Part shown: piece by piece, positions 47,101 through 58,454 of the stretch
Layout of the letters: every line of letters begins with the position of its first letter
How positions within the stretch are numbered: position 1 is the first letter of the stretch
From: Apostichopus japonicus
Lineage: Eukaryota > Echinodermata > Holothuroidea > Aspidochirotida > Stichopodidae
Direction: 5' to 3'
DNA: 64,000 nucleotides
Assembly (NCBI RefSeq): GCF_037975245.1
Contig: NC_092579.1
Location: 5,145,001-5,209,000, forward strand
Translations under genes and position numbers: made by a program
The notes under the pieces: generated by a model
The model's input: the letters and a program-made list of their open reading frames with translations, nothing else
The model's database searches: none
Told to the model about the DNA's origin: nothing

Positions 47101-50100
47101 TGAATATGATCTAGATACCTGAAATAAAACTAATTCTTGTTACTTTCAACGAAATATTCTCTTCAAGATCTCTTTTCATCAATCAGGTCAATTATTTCAT
47201 GTCTAATGTTCACTGTCAAAAATTAAAATTATTGTGATTCTTAATTATTTTGTTTCTACAAGTAGAAGTGTTAAAGAGACTATTTTCATTAAATGTGTTG
47301 ATGCATTGAAGTGGCATTGAAGTGGCAAAATCACTTTCCTTTATATATTACTTTTCTCCTCCAGAGAGGCTTCTTTTTTTCCCAGGATCCAATCTTTATA
47401 AGGAGCAGTACTTTGATCAGCATGGAGGAGAGATGTTTATCGCAGGTGTTATTCTCCTTGTACCAGCTGGGGCATTACACACTGGAAGGATTGTTAGTCT
47501 GTGGGTTTCTACGGAACCTGCCATTAATGGACCTTTCGCAAAGAAGAGTCTAAGATTGACTCCTTTTGTGAAATTTGGTCCAGAAAGCCTTACCTTTCAC
47601 AAGCCTGTCACCTTGATTATTCCACACTGTGCTTTTAATCAAGCTGACCAGACGGGTCTTGATGTTTACTCTGGTGTATTACAAACAGGTGTGTTTCTGT
47701 TTCTTTTGCGTTGTGTTTATTAGTCCATTGATCATTATATTTAGTTACTTAAATTTGTTGTATCAACAGAGGTATGTATATGAGTAAGTGTGTTTGTATG
47801 TCACCCCTAATGTACTGTTTATGCTTGCTTCACTGTATGGCTGACCACTTGTACAACTGCTTGCAGATATAACAAACTCCTACTTTTGGAAAATGCCGTA
47901 CTGTATCAACACTATTAGATTCCTGCATAACTGCAAAAGTAAAGCTGGGATGAAAGTCACACTTGATATGTGAAACCACATTAGTACAAGAATGCTATAT
48001 TGGCAATAAAATCACTAAGCCCTCTGGGTGTCTAGTTCTGTGTAATGTAAAAATGATTTTCTCAAGAGGGAGGTATTGTCCCAACAGATTATGTTTGATC
48101 CTTGTTTCAGACGACAGGAATCTATGCAATGGTGATGGCATGTTTGTGTGACACTTGCTTGTATAAACAGGCAAGTGGCAAATTTCATAGTGGATTAACT
48201 TCATACTTGGTATGTGGATATGTATTATGGAGTACAAGAACCCTATTCTATTCTGTGAATATGTAAACATGATATCTCAAAAATTTCATCTTTCTTGAAC
48301 TTCATACTTAGTACGTAGATCTATCTTGGTGAGTGTATGAACCCTAGTCAAAGTCACATGAGGTCAACAGGTGTCAAAATCTGTAAACCTTGTAAAAGTG
48401 ACACTCCTATATTAAAGCTACAATTAATTTGGGAGTTCTCTGCTGCTATGATTTTCTTTTCTGGCTTTCACTTAATTCATAGACAAATTTAAGACAAATT
48501 TAGACAAATTTCACTCATTTGCTCTACATTAGTCTTATAGGTATGTGGAATTTTGAGCACATTTTATGGCACGGAATCACAAAGCTAACAGGTTTTTCAA
48601 GGTACCCTTCTCTTCTCAGTAGTACATTGGCCTGATGACCTCAATCATTTGTTCCACAAAACAAATTTGATCTCAATCATTTGTTTATTTGGGATAAATA
48701 AACAAGATCATTAAAAGAGAAAAAAGCACTTCAAGCTATGGCAAGCTGTAGTTAGCAACACAATTTATCTGGCAACCTTGCAATTGAAAATAAAGATATT
48801 GTACTGTTTTGATGTTCTTTGTATGCAGTGTTGCATTTTCTAACACAAGACTGTCCCTTTAAAATCATCTTTGGTATATTTTAGGATTGGTGTTCTACCT
48901 TTCAACATGTTATAAATACCTATCTAGCAAAACTTTTTTTAAATCTTCAGATAAAATTATCAAATGGAGCCAAGAAAGGAAACACCTCAGCTGCTCTATG
49001 AATAATCAGCACTTTGCAGTTGAAGCAGAAAAACCATGTCTCATTGGTCTTCATGTCCCTTTCATACCCAAGATTTTGAAGCGTGTCTGCGTCTTACCGA
49101 TTGTAAACAGAGTTTCTGAATTGGGGAATCAATTGACAATTCATCTTTGGTTTCATAATGATGACTCACTGGAACGTAAAGTAAGTAGTAGATTTTGTCA
49201 GCTCGAGTGGTATTGCAATTTATCTCACGGAGTCCAGTTATCTGCCTTAATTCAAACTAAATTGATTTCAGAGTAACATAATAATAACAATAATAATGAT
49301 AATCAGCAGTTATTTTTACGACGCTTAAGCAACCACAAAATGGGGAGAAACCACAAGGGCTTATGGATTACACCTTACCCTTCGGATGGCTTCCAACTCA
49401 ATATTTTTACTCAAATTTGGAATCTTTTCAATTTAGAAAGTCATTTCAGATAAGAAAACTGTAGATTGCTCTTGGATGAAAAGTCCACCTTACTATAACC
49501 TGGCCGTTTATCTTATTCGGAAACCTCCAGATTGCTAAGCCTCCAGATTGCTTCAAATGCCATCGCCTTTACCCACTCGGCCACAGCACCAGTGGAATGA
49601 TACAGTTTCAACCTGATGCCCTACAGACACAAACCTCTCTGAAAGTCAAATTGTGATCATATAGCAGGCGCGTATCCAGGATTTTCTAACCCGGGGGGCG
49701 CGAATTACTATCTAAGCGGAGCGCCACCATCGGTTGGGGCGGAGCGTACAAGAAAATTTCTGGTTTTGATACCCCCCACATCACCGGAAATGGCACTTCT
49801 CGGGCTTGAAAATGAGCAACCAGATGTACACTTTTGCCTGAGTACCAAGTATTTCCCAATAGTTTTTTTCCATCCATAACATTTTTGAAGATTGTCACCA
49901 GTCACACATCATGTTCGACCTCATTGCATGTCCTGTGGATCATTGCTTTTGTAAGTGATTCTACGTCACGGCCCACAATATCCGAAAGCCCCACTTTTCA
50001 TGGTTTTAAGCCCATTATTTGTTCAGAATTTGAAAATTCACATTTCTCGTGAATAAAATCACTTCAAAACATACCCATAATGTTGCACAAAATTCAATCT

Positions 50101-53100
50101 ATGGACAACCAGTATAGAAAAACCCCCTTCAACCACTAACAGACAGGTCAAAATTGCACGAGTAGAGGGATGTATGATGAAGAATGTTTGTCAGGAAATT
50201 TTCGAAAATTCAGACACAGTTAATTTATTGGTGTAGAAATATTGCAACCTCTTATAACGGCTATTATAAAACTTGGTTGAAGGAAATGAAAAATAGCAGA
50301 TATTTCCAATATCAGATAACCGAACACTACACACATAGGCGTAGGAGGCGGGGGCTGCAGCCCCCCCCCCCAACCAGATTTTTTCCCCTGAAAATTCGGG
50401 CAATGTGCTGAGAATTTTTCGGGCACCTATACTGAAAGAAAAATTAATAGCAATGGTGTAGCTTAAGGAAATGAATAGTTTAAAAATTATCTCCTTGGTA
50501 ATTCAAATAAAGTTCTAAGCTTGGCCGACTAATTCGCCATTACCACTGTAAAAGAGAGTTTTGACATAATTGGACCTGTATGCTTTTTCTCCATAAGACA
50601 TTTCGTTGTTCACAATAGCATCCGGCGGTATACTGTGCAACTTTCACGGACCGTACGGTACACGATGCGAAGTAATGACCGATGCTTGCTTATACGATAT
50701 TGACATTAACATGTTAAATGCGCGCGAAAAATTTTGGTTATATTTTTCGTGCAAGTCGTTACAGCCCCCAAGTCCAATTGGGCTCCTACTACACACATAG
50801 ACAGTTTTGAGGCTGTTCACCCTGGAACATGCATTTTCATGCTCACTGATATGATGTGATATCTGCTCTTTGCTTTGCCAAGGGAGGGGCGAAGCCTGTA
50901 GGCAAACTATCTAAGCGTAGCGCCACCATGAGTTGGCGCGAAGCGTGCAAGAAAATTTTGGCCGAAAATGCCTCCCAGATCGTTGGAAATGACATTTCCC
51001 AGGCCTTGTAAGTTGCATCTAAGCATTGCCTTTTTTGAAATTACTAGCGATATCATAGAAAAAATTTGCTCGGGTGGGGGGGGGGGTGGTCGCCCCTTCC
51101 CGAAATGCGTCATGTTCCCCGACGACTCGGTTGAGTTCAAGACCAGCCACAGTTGGTTCCATAGCACAATTGTACAATTGTTTAAGGCGTCCATACACAC
51201 ACACGCGTTATGATAGACCATATATAGTATATATATAGATACATTAGTGAAAGAGGAAAAATGGAAACGTCAAAAATGGAGTTGTCGGTGTAAGGGGTAG
51301 GGTGAGGCGCACGTCCCCTCCGTAATCCTCGATCTGTCACTGGCAACCCTGTGTATATTATAGGGGTCAACGCTGTAATTATGACTGTTCCTCTTTCTCT
51401 TCCCGAGGTCTTGGCGTTTATCTTCTACTCCCTCCTGTTCTCCTTTTTCTCTCTTTCTTCTTTTCTTTTCCCTTCCTTCCTCTCCTCCTTTTCTTTTTTT
51501 CCCCCTCCTTTTCCCTTTTTTCTTCTCTTTTTTCTCTCCTCTTTTCCTTACCCGGGGGGCGCGCCCACAACGCCCCCCCCTGGATACGCACCTGTATAGT
51601 CAAGCAAGGGGTCCAGTGAGATTAGCCCGTTCAGGACATTGATGGTTGAAAATAAACTTTGTAGTGGATGAAACACACTGACCAGATGTCCTACGAAAAA
51701 ATATGCATGTTCAATTTTGTTTTCGTCTGTGGTCATTGACAACTGACAACAACTGTTGTAACAGCCACATTTGTGAATACGTACACCTTTTCCAATATTA
51801 GAGTGCATAGTTTATATTTCAGAACATAGGCCATGAGATTATGAATGGTCTTTGATAATGCATCTGGCAGACAATCAATGTGTAATATATATAATAGTAA
51901 TAACAACTCCCTGATTTCAGTTTATATTCCCCAGATTACATGGGGATTCAAGTCACAGGCTTGTGTTGTATAACAGAGCTCAGTGTTTGATAACACATTA
52001 GTTGGTCCAGTTAATCACCCAGACAAGATTTGGACAGAAAATCTGTACAGACAGTTAGACCTCATTGCATTCGATGTATGAAATATTTAAAGTAGCTGTT
52101 TGTTTTACCAAATCATGGCCACACCAGTTTTAATGAGAGGGTCATACTAGGGAGCTGTTATTGCTTCCTGATCATACATGGGACAATGCAATGGGTGCAT
52201 GCATTGATGGTAATGTTTAAATAAACATTAATTATAATGTATTATTGTGTCATTTCTATTTTAACAGAGCCTTATCAATGAAGAAATCTATCAGCAAAAG
52301 GGATCCATAATTCATGATCCTGTGTCTGTTCAACTCCATTCTATGACTTCAACTTTACATGTTAGCACTAACTCCAGTACGTCACAGTGTAACCCAAGAA
52401 GAGTGGTTAGTATTGTCTGTCAAATATTCTTATTTATTTTATGTCAACATGTAGAGAAAGCAGGTAGTTCCTGTTCCACGGGTAATTTGCATTTGTTGGG
52501 AGAATAGTTGTATGCATCTGTTGAGTGGTATGTAATAATGCTAGCATATGTTATTATATTGTAAACTGTTGTTTTGTTTATATCATACATTAAAGGTATG
52601 CTGTATTGGCCCAAATATAGTATATAAGTAAGTAAAATACAGTAATAAGTAGGGTCACCTTTGGACAAAATTCTTAAACTATATTTGTTATCACCCTGGA
52701 GGACATTTACCTCACTGGGACATTCAAACATCTTGTGTGTTCCTTTAGAATGTCTGAGAACAATTTGGAGAGTAAAGACTTCCAGGAGGGTACTTTATGA
52801 CACTTCTAGCAATTATAGCATGCTATAATTTGGGTCCTATACAGACTACTTTTTATTACAAATCAATGTTTCATGTTATATTGAAACTGTTTCTTTCTCA
52901 ATTTGTCATGATACTCAATGAGAGTATCATATAGTACAGTGAAAGTTACCTCGCAGGTTTACATTTATCCATCTGGGTGAAGAGGGGAATTTCAGATCAA
53001 GTGCCTTGCCCAAGGTCACAGATTAAAAATGTGCAGGAATGGAACCTGTAATCCTTAGAATGTCAGCACATTAACTTTAACCACTTCAATGTCAACTTAA

Positions 53101-55420
53101 ATGCCTTAAAGTCTAAAGTTTTATAATATAATAATTAAAGACCTTCTGATTATTCTCCTTCAAAGGATGTTGCAATGGAAACCCTATGGTTAAAGAACAG
53201 ACACAAGATAGAATTCCATCTTCAGTATAAAGGGATCAAAGATACTGTCAATCTGGAAATAGAAGCAAGATATGGGATGTTAAGGTGGAATCTTTTCCAG
53301 CTTAGTATTCAGTTGCAGGTAACTTTATTTTGAATTAATGTTACAGAAAGAAATATTTGAATATGAGGAGAATGTCTGGTTCAGTTAATACTTGGTACTG
53401 TGTTGTAACTACATAGTATGTATATGTTCTTTGCATCAACAATGTTACCTCATTAATATTTATGAGTGGAAAATTGTCCAAAACAGTTTGTAAATACGAT
53501 ATCTTAACAAGCACAAGTTGAATCAATGTTATATTTGGGAGATAGATGCCCCATGATGAGTAGATGTGCCCCATTGTTCTTGGTTCTCATCTCATGAATA
53601 TTAATGAGTGGGCAGGGCTTAACGTGAACTTTGGTTCATACTGGTATGGTCATGCTGGTGCACATAGAGCACATTTTCATGATGTCTCCAACTTCATGTC
53701 ATTAATATTCATCAAATCGCAAGAAATGGCTTTTAACACACGACAAGAACGAAATGTTTCATGATTTCCATACTTGACATATTAGGTTTGTCACACTACA
53801 TTATTCATACAATCAACCGTGTTGTTTTTTGGTTGCATATCATGAATTTTATTCAGTGAACATTAAATTCTTAATCAGATATCTCTGAAGTAGTATGTCT
53901 AATTAGCTTTACACATGTACTTGGATAATATGATGTAAGTATATAGATACATGCTTATGAGATCATAAAATTTGACCTCATTAAAATCCATGTCTTTTCT
54001 GTTTTTATAGTATGTCTCAACATGATAACACATTCCTTTAAATGTTGCAGCATTAGTCACTCATTTGGCTGGGCATAAGTTCATGAATATTAACATGTAT
54101 GGCTTACCACACTATGTATTTCTTTAGACATCAGAACCACTGAACGTTTTCCTTTCTGTTCTATTGAAATCTCTACTCTGTCGGTCTTAGTTGATTAACT
54201 GATCTTCATTATAAAAGTTTGAATGAATATTTTAAAATGCCAGAAAAAACTTATAACCAGCTGTCTTATAGAAAATATACTGTATAAACAGTAAGTCCTA
54301 ATTAGCATATCTTAAAAGTATTAGTGAAACTGCTTCTGGAGACATACTCTTCATTGATAGAGGTGAAATATGCACAAACTAATTTTCTAGGGCAATCATA
54401 AAGCTTTCCTCTGTTTCCTCTTCACAGATTGAAAAGTTACGACACATTGACCAAATCACATCTCCATTCCAGCTCATTCTACCTGAATGTGAGTAATTAA
54501 TTACTTTAGCATGTTAATGCAGCTGAAGATGTTTCATTACAATGTTGCACTCAATACCAGATTTGTAAACTAGAACAGTTTCTTCAATATCAAGTTTTGA
54601 AAATAGCTGATAGTTACATATATTCCACCAGTTGAAATGACAACTACAGCCTGGACTCCTCTTTGCAAAGTAGGATTAGGTGTACACATCTCATATGTAA
54701 GGAATTGTCGGCAGTATGTAAAATGTTGATGTATGAATAGTAAGATTACATGTACACATCTCATATCAAAGGATTGCACCTAACTTGTGTATAAGTATTG
54801 ATGTGTGCTTAGGTGTTAAACATAAGTATTGATACCAAAGCAACACACTTAGACTGAGTATTGATACTGTATTCAAGTCTCATTGCAGTGGAAAACAACA
54901 ATTACTGAAATTCAGCCACCTGCTTTAAATATGCATTCTCAGAGTTAAACCAGATTTCATTTGTAGTCTCATTGAAAGCTTTTACGGTTTATTTTGCCCC
55001 TGAGTGTAAGAAACACATTTATGTTGTCTCACATTGCTGGTATTTTTTTGTTTAAAACAGGATTGGTTTAATTCACTTTATGTAGAGTTGCAATTTACTT
55101 TTTTTTTCAACCTTACAGCCATCATCAAATCTTTTGATCAGCTAAAACAGAACGTATCAGAACATCTTGATGTAGACCAATCTACCCTGCTGGCATATAT
55201 TTTCCAACTTCCTGAAGAAGGAATTACTGATATCAAAAAGCACAAAACACCAGGAACTCTTTTGTTAGAGAAGCTGACCAAAAGTTCACTAATATCTCCC
55301 ACAAATGTCACAAAATTCGAAAATGCCTTAACAGAACAAGGAAATGAAGAATGTGGAAAACTTGTCAGAGATTTTAGATGGGAAAATCCTGTAGTTCAAG
55401 CAACATTGTGCAAACAATAA
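40869..55420 (+). CDS. Multi-module DED-like/ZU5/UPA protein, 14 exons (5' incomplete)
   Basis: Exons: 40,869-41,192; 41,887-42,373; 42,558-42,784; 43,456-43,617; 44,386-44,538; 45,249-45,297; 45,994-46,343; 46,742-46,919; 47,365-47,688; 48,951-49,180; 52,268-52,405; 53,166-53,318; 54,428-54,488; 55,119-55,420 (TAA). They give about 1,045 aa with every junction in phase. The order is death-fold, ZU5, UPA; death-fold, UBA-like, ZU5, UPA; death-fold. ZU5-UPA-death-domain supramodules are known from UNC5, PIDD and ankyrins, where they control assembly of signalling complexes. No transmembrane segment or caspase is visible, suggesting a cytosolic PIDD-like scaffold (inference). The first visible exon starts at an acceptor, so an upstream exon is missing. 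Exon 2 needs a frameshift, so either the gene is damaged or the assembly has an error. Confidence 0.8.
41887..42373 (+). other. Module 1 ZU5 exon with a frameshift
   Basis: An acidic linker (about 41,887-42,040) leads into ZU5: YEGGTITIMGVHLTIPEDAL, then in the +1 frame TPLIKLEPEGLTLDKPAQLT and IPHSA. These are the classical GG, IP-x-AL, TP-x-x-P-x-G-L and PH motifs. The first half reads in one frame up to about 42,200, the second half from about 42,190 in the next. 487 nt is one too many for the flanking phases, so a 1-nt insertion or 2-nt loss near GGCCCCTGGCAGTGC is implied. Confidence 0.8.
42558..45297 (+). other. Module 1 UPA domain and tail (four exons)
   Basis: The exons of 227, 162, 153 and 49 nt read FRIVPFIDGILDANDDVLIT, VSYIDLIMSSPSGGYHL, and RQFRLTRDKDG. 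This is the beta-rich UPA pattern: strand pair, D-containing loop, L-x-L strand with a glycine turn, and a final F-x-L strand. The 153-nt exon has an equally sized partner in module 2 (53,166-53,318). Confidence 0.7.
43695..43775 (+). mobile_element. tRNA-like SINE head
   Basis: GTAGCAGTTAGAGTGTCG resembles an A box and GGTTCAAAATCCC a B box with one extra base, about 35 nt apart. It sits in an intron of the ZU5-UPA gene and is degenerate. Confidence 0.35.
45994..46343 (+). other. Module 2 death-fold (DED-like) exon
   Basis: It reads YEKLKGDIAKLLDKQ, WAKLGMLFGLRPAENETI, LMKILDERELIMPDRMI and VARLVLEYI, six predicted amphipathic helices. The L(M)KILDEREL segment is DED-like, whereas WAKLGMLFGL is reminiscent of death domains. 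A lysine/glutamate tail follows (KEKKEEKDVNK). Confidence 0.78.
46742..46919 (+). other. UBA-like exon (module 2 only)
   Basis: It encodes NYTILIEEGYKRLDVQRALK followed by LSNGKLDLGRRILLLAKED. This is a three-helix UBA pattern, with a G-Y/F loop after helix 1, an AL helix 2, and a helix 3 with LL. UBA domains bind ubiquitin. No counterpart was seen in module 1. Confidence 0.55.
47365..47688 (+). other. Module 2 ZU5 exon
   Basis: Intact in frame: HGGEMFIAGVILLVPAGAL, LTPFVKFGPESLTFHKPVT and IIPHCAF carry the diagnostic ZU5 motifs. The exon is 324 nt with phases matching both neighbours. Confidence 0.85.
49510..49592 (-). mobile_element. tRNA-Ser-derived SINE head
   Basis: On the minus strand GTGGCCGAGTGGGTAAAGGC is a near-perfect Ser/Leu-type A box region. 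GATGGCATTTGAAGCAATC follows in the anticodon arm position, and GGAGGTTTCCGAATAAG resembles a decayed B box. The repeat lies in an intron. Confidence 0.55.
49665..51594. mobile_element. Non-autonomous DNA transposon (hAT-like ends) in an intron
   Basis: The left end is CAGGCGCGTATCCAGG; the right end read inward is CAGGTGCGTATCCAGG (15 of 16 identical). Both are followed by G-runs and GGGGGGCGCG. TATAG flanks both sides (49,660-49,664 and 51,595-51,599), a 5-bp direct repeat, shorter than the 8 bp usual for hAT. CTATCTAAGCGNAGCGCCACCAT recurs inside near 49,712 and 50,907, so the element is compound. No transposase remains. Confidence 0.6.
50355..50455. repeat. Segment shared with the MITE at 60.5 kb
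   Basis: AATTCGGGCAATGTGCTGA, TTTTTCGGGCACCTA and TACTGAAAGAAA match 60,754-60,800 with few differences, so two different DNA elements carry the same internal piece. Confidence 0.65.
52940..53100 (-). mobile_element. tRNA-derived SINE with a CCTTGGGCAAGGCACTT tail
   Basis: Read on the minus strand: GTGGTTAAAGTTAATGTGCT (A-box region), GGTTCCATTCC (B box), then GACCTTGGGCAAGGCACTTG and CACCCAGATGGATAAATG. This head-plus-tail order is common in SINEs of marine invertebrates (recognised from memory). It lies in an intron, about 70 bp before the exon at 53,166. Confidence 0.65.
55119..55420 (+). other. Terminal death-fold (DED-like) exon
   Basis: It encodes FDQLKQNVSEHLDVDQSTLL, YIFQLPEEGITDI, LLLEKLTKSSLISPTNV and ECGKLVRDFRWENP, ending QATLCKQ and TAA. 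It is the third copy of the same fold in one gene. ATTAAA at about 55,573 could serve polyadenylation. Confidence 0.75.
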
Positions 55421-55835
55421 TGACTGAAATCATATTGTGGGTTATTGTAGGCAAGTAGATATGAACATATCACCAGTGATGATGTAACACTAACCAGGAA
55501 CTTGTTCACTTGAGAGGGGCAGAGGAAGTCAGTAAGTCTTTCTGTAATCACTGTTAATTACAGTTGGAGCTTATTAAACAGGATTATATGCTTAATTACA
55601 CCTGTATGAGTGACTTATATACAATATGCTTCTCCCCCTCTTACATGGTTATGTATGTAAATACTTTATGTGACTATATGCTCTATTCTTGGCTTTGATA
55701 AGCAAACAATTAAAAGTTACCTATGCATTCATGTCAGCGTGTGTGTGTGTATGCTGTAAGTTTTGGTTTCGATGAGAATCATAATCAATGCAGTCATGAT
55801 GACTTGTGTGCGTATGTGTGGATGTGACACAGATG

Positions 55836-55974
55836 CCGACCGAAAAATTCACTGATTTCTTCACAAAATTAGAAAAAGCCCTGACAGAGAAAGAAAACGA
55901 AGGATGTGCAAGACTTGTCAGAGATTTCAGAAGAAACAAAACTGTACTTCAAGCAACAATGTGTCAGGAATAGA
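55836..55974 (+). pseudogene. Broken duplicate of the terminal death-fold exon
   Basis: The frame reads FTKLEKALTEKENEGCARLV, then RDFRRNKTVLQATMCQE and TAG. It aligns residue for residue with the end of the exon at 55,119 (FENALTEQGNEECGKLV, RDFRWENPVVQATLCKQ). Only the last ~45 codons survive. The upstream side is replaced by AGGTCA-family border sequence (TG repeats at 55,738-55,750 and GTTTCGATGAGAATCA). Confidence 0.8.
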
Positions 55975-56249
55975 TTTATGGCTTGTCAAAATTTTGCTGT
56001 GGGCACTTAATTAGCACCATCGTATGCAAACATATTTATTCGCAGATTGGAATAGGAAAAGCTTTCATTTTCTACGCTTAAGCCGTAACATTATTACAGA
56101 TATATTGACAATATATTTTTCGTCAGGCCACATGGTGAACAAATCGCTCAAGTGTTTTTTTTTTTTTTTGTACATGTTAATTCATTTCATTACAGTATTA
56201 AATTTTCTGTAGAAGTCTTACAAAACCAAACATTTTCGTTTCTGATGGT

Positions 56250-56780
56250 AATCGTAACCTTTGTAGTCATTCAGGTGGATGAGTGTGTGCATGTGTATGT
56301 GCATGTGACGCCTTGCTTTTAAACATGATATCTCAATAAGGGAAGCTTGTACCAATCTCATATTTCTTGTGTAGGAGTTCCACATTGAGTAAAAGAAGTC
56401 TATTGGTTTTTAGAGGAGTCCAAAGGTCATTTGGGGTCACCAAGGGTCAGATTGTGAAAACCTTGTAAACACGACATCTCAAGAAGGGAAGCTTGGACCA
56501 ATTTCATATTAAGTATGTAGTTGTGGCATGTTGAGTTCAAGATCCCTATGGCTTTGGTGAGGTCAAAGGTCATTGGGGTCATTAGGGGCCAAATTGAGAA
56601 AACCTTGAAGACGAGATATGTCATACGTTTTGTAGAGTTGTGACTTTTGTAATTGTGCTCCCCTGGCCCAAATTGTGAAAACCTTGAAGACAGGATATCA
56701 CGAAGACATGAGATATGTCATACGTTTTGTGGAGTTGTTACTTTTGTAAATTGTGCTCCCTATAGGCCCAATAGCCGTCA
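56250..56780 (+). repeat. AGGTCA-family repeat with TG-rich border
   Basis: The border GTAACCTTTGTAGTCATTC and TG-rich run (56,280-56,310) is followed by units with ATGATATCTCAATAAGGGAA, CAAAGGTCATTTGGGGTCAC and, at 56,560, GAGGTCAAAGGTCATTGGGG. A duplicated CACGAAGACATGAGATATGT segment ends it. Confidence 0.75.
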
Positions 56781-58450
56781 GTATTAGACACCAAATAAGG
56801 AACGCAGGCCTAGCCTATGGTCCAGCTAAACATCTAGGTGGAAACTTTAAAACTAGGGCTAGACCCTAGCGTAGGTCATTTGGGCCTATAGAAATTGAAC
56901 TATGAAGAATGCTGAAACAGTGTATCACCGTGTTGTTAAGCAGTGGAGCCTTGATAAAAGTGAGGGCGCTTCGCGTTGTACATATATACATTGCGCATTC
57001 CACTTTGAAATTGATTTGAAATCAATATAACGAAATGATTTTTTCGAAAGAGTAGACCTGCATAGACATGTTATAGCGATCAAATGGTAAGTTCTATACT
57101 CCTGACGTAAGAACCAACTTTGAAAACCCTTTCTTTCTTTTTTGGCCTCTAATTACTGGAGCAAGTGGAGTGTTTTATGTAACTTTAAATGTCTAAAAAG
57201 TGTCATTTCCGGTATCTGAGAAGTTCATGGCAAACATTTTTCTGGCTTGTATTATTCCAGTTCTCCACTCAGTGTGCCATAGTTATCCCAGGAAAATGCC
57301 GTGAAAAAGCAACACACCTACTTTTATGTAATACTTCCATATTAGTGTATGTATGCAGTAAATTTAATGTTGCAAAGTGGGTAGTAGTTTATGCAGGATA
57401 ACAGATCCCACCTAATGTAGTGATAGTGCAAAAAGCAGTTTGTTGCATGTCTACATTCAGACAGCCATCAAATGATGAGATGTTAGCACGAGTAGTTGCT
57501 TCAGTGTGTCGCTTTGCCTACGAAACTTTGTTCCGCGAACATGATTAGTGAAATCATTTAGCCTTAAAGTCATAGTTGAGTAAGTTAAGATACATAGCTT
57601 TTAAAATTACTCCCACGAACCTGAGTAGGCTTCGGCCTATATCAAAACTCAGCTAGGCCTATACTAGCTGTTAATGTCGCTTTGCCAAATTACAGTGTTG
57701 GGAATATGTTGCAAACTAGAGGATGTGTTTGAATATTTGTCCAATTCTAAATATGTTAATAGACTGAAATATTATAGGTTTAAAATAAGACCTAGGCTAA
57801 CCTAAGTTAGACCAAAGGCAAGGCTGCGTACAGAGGCCTAAGTTGGGCTAAGCCTATTTGCCTTGTATTGAATTGTTAGTGATAAGCCCAGGACATCATA
57901 ATCGTCAACCCATGTTATTCTGGCATGTGGATCTATCGTTAGATTTTTTAGTAAAATGCGGTGGTGATATTTTTTGTCATTAGGCTTTAGTCATATCACA
58001 ACAAATAGGACAGCAGTAGCCGGTCTATGTGCCAAGGCTAACTATATCCAGAGTCCAGTTAATAACAATACAGCAGCTGAGCAGACGATCATTAGTATCA
58101 TTAGATTCCTATGTAATTGCTTCTACTATCGCTTCCTAAAAATTACCTGTACAAACTGCAGTCCACTGCCACATTTTTGACGATTTTGGCACCCAAATGC
58201 GGCACACGATATATCCATTTCGAGTGACTTATGCCAAATATATCCCTTTAGTTATGTCAAAGATGTGATTGTATTACGCGACGGTACTTTCTTGCCGTAC
58301 AAGCAAAGCGCCACCAGTTGGATGAGTGGCTTCAGTTGACGCATGACGTCATTCTCCCTACTTTCATTTCTATGTTTAGGCCTACCAAAAAGGATCTATG
58401 TTAGAAAAAGAAGAAGAGTACACATTTAGACTCGGATCAAGAACTAGAAA
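56781..58450. other. Non-coding stretch
   Basis: No exon was recognised. AGGCCTA words recur often (for example 56,806, 57,650, 57,832), but no unit structure was seen. Confidence 0.35.
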
Positions 58451-58454
58451 TAAA

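Larger units (their letters stand above)
48951..54488 (+). other. Module 2 UPA domain and tail (four exons)
   Basis: The exons of 230, 138, 153 and 61 nt read IIKWSQERKHLSCS, VCVLPIVNRVSELGNQLTIH, VSVQLHSMTSTLHVS, and IEFHLQYKGIKDTVNLEIEA. They follow the same order and phases as 42,558-45,297. A 3-kb intron between 49,180 and 52,268 carries a DNA transposon. Confidence 0.7.
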
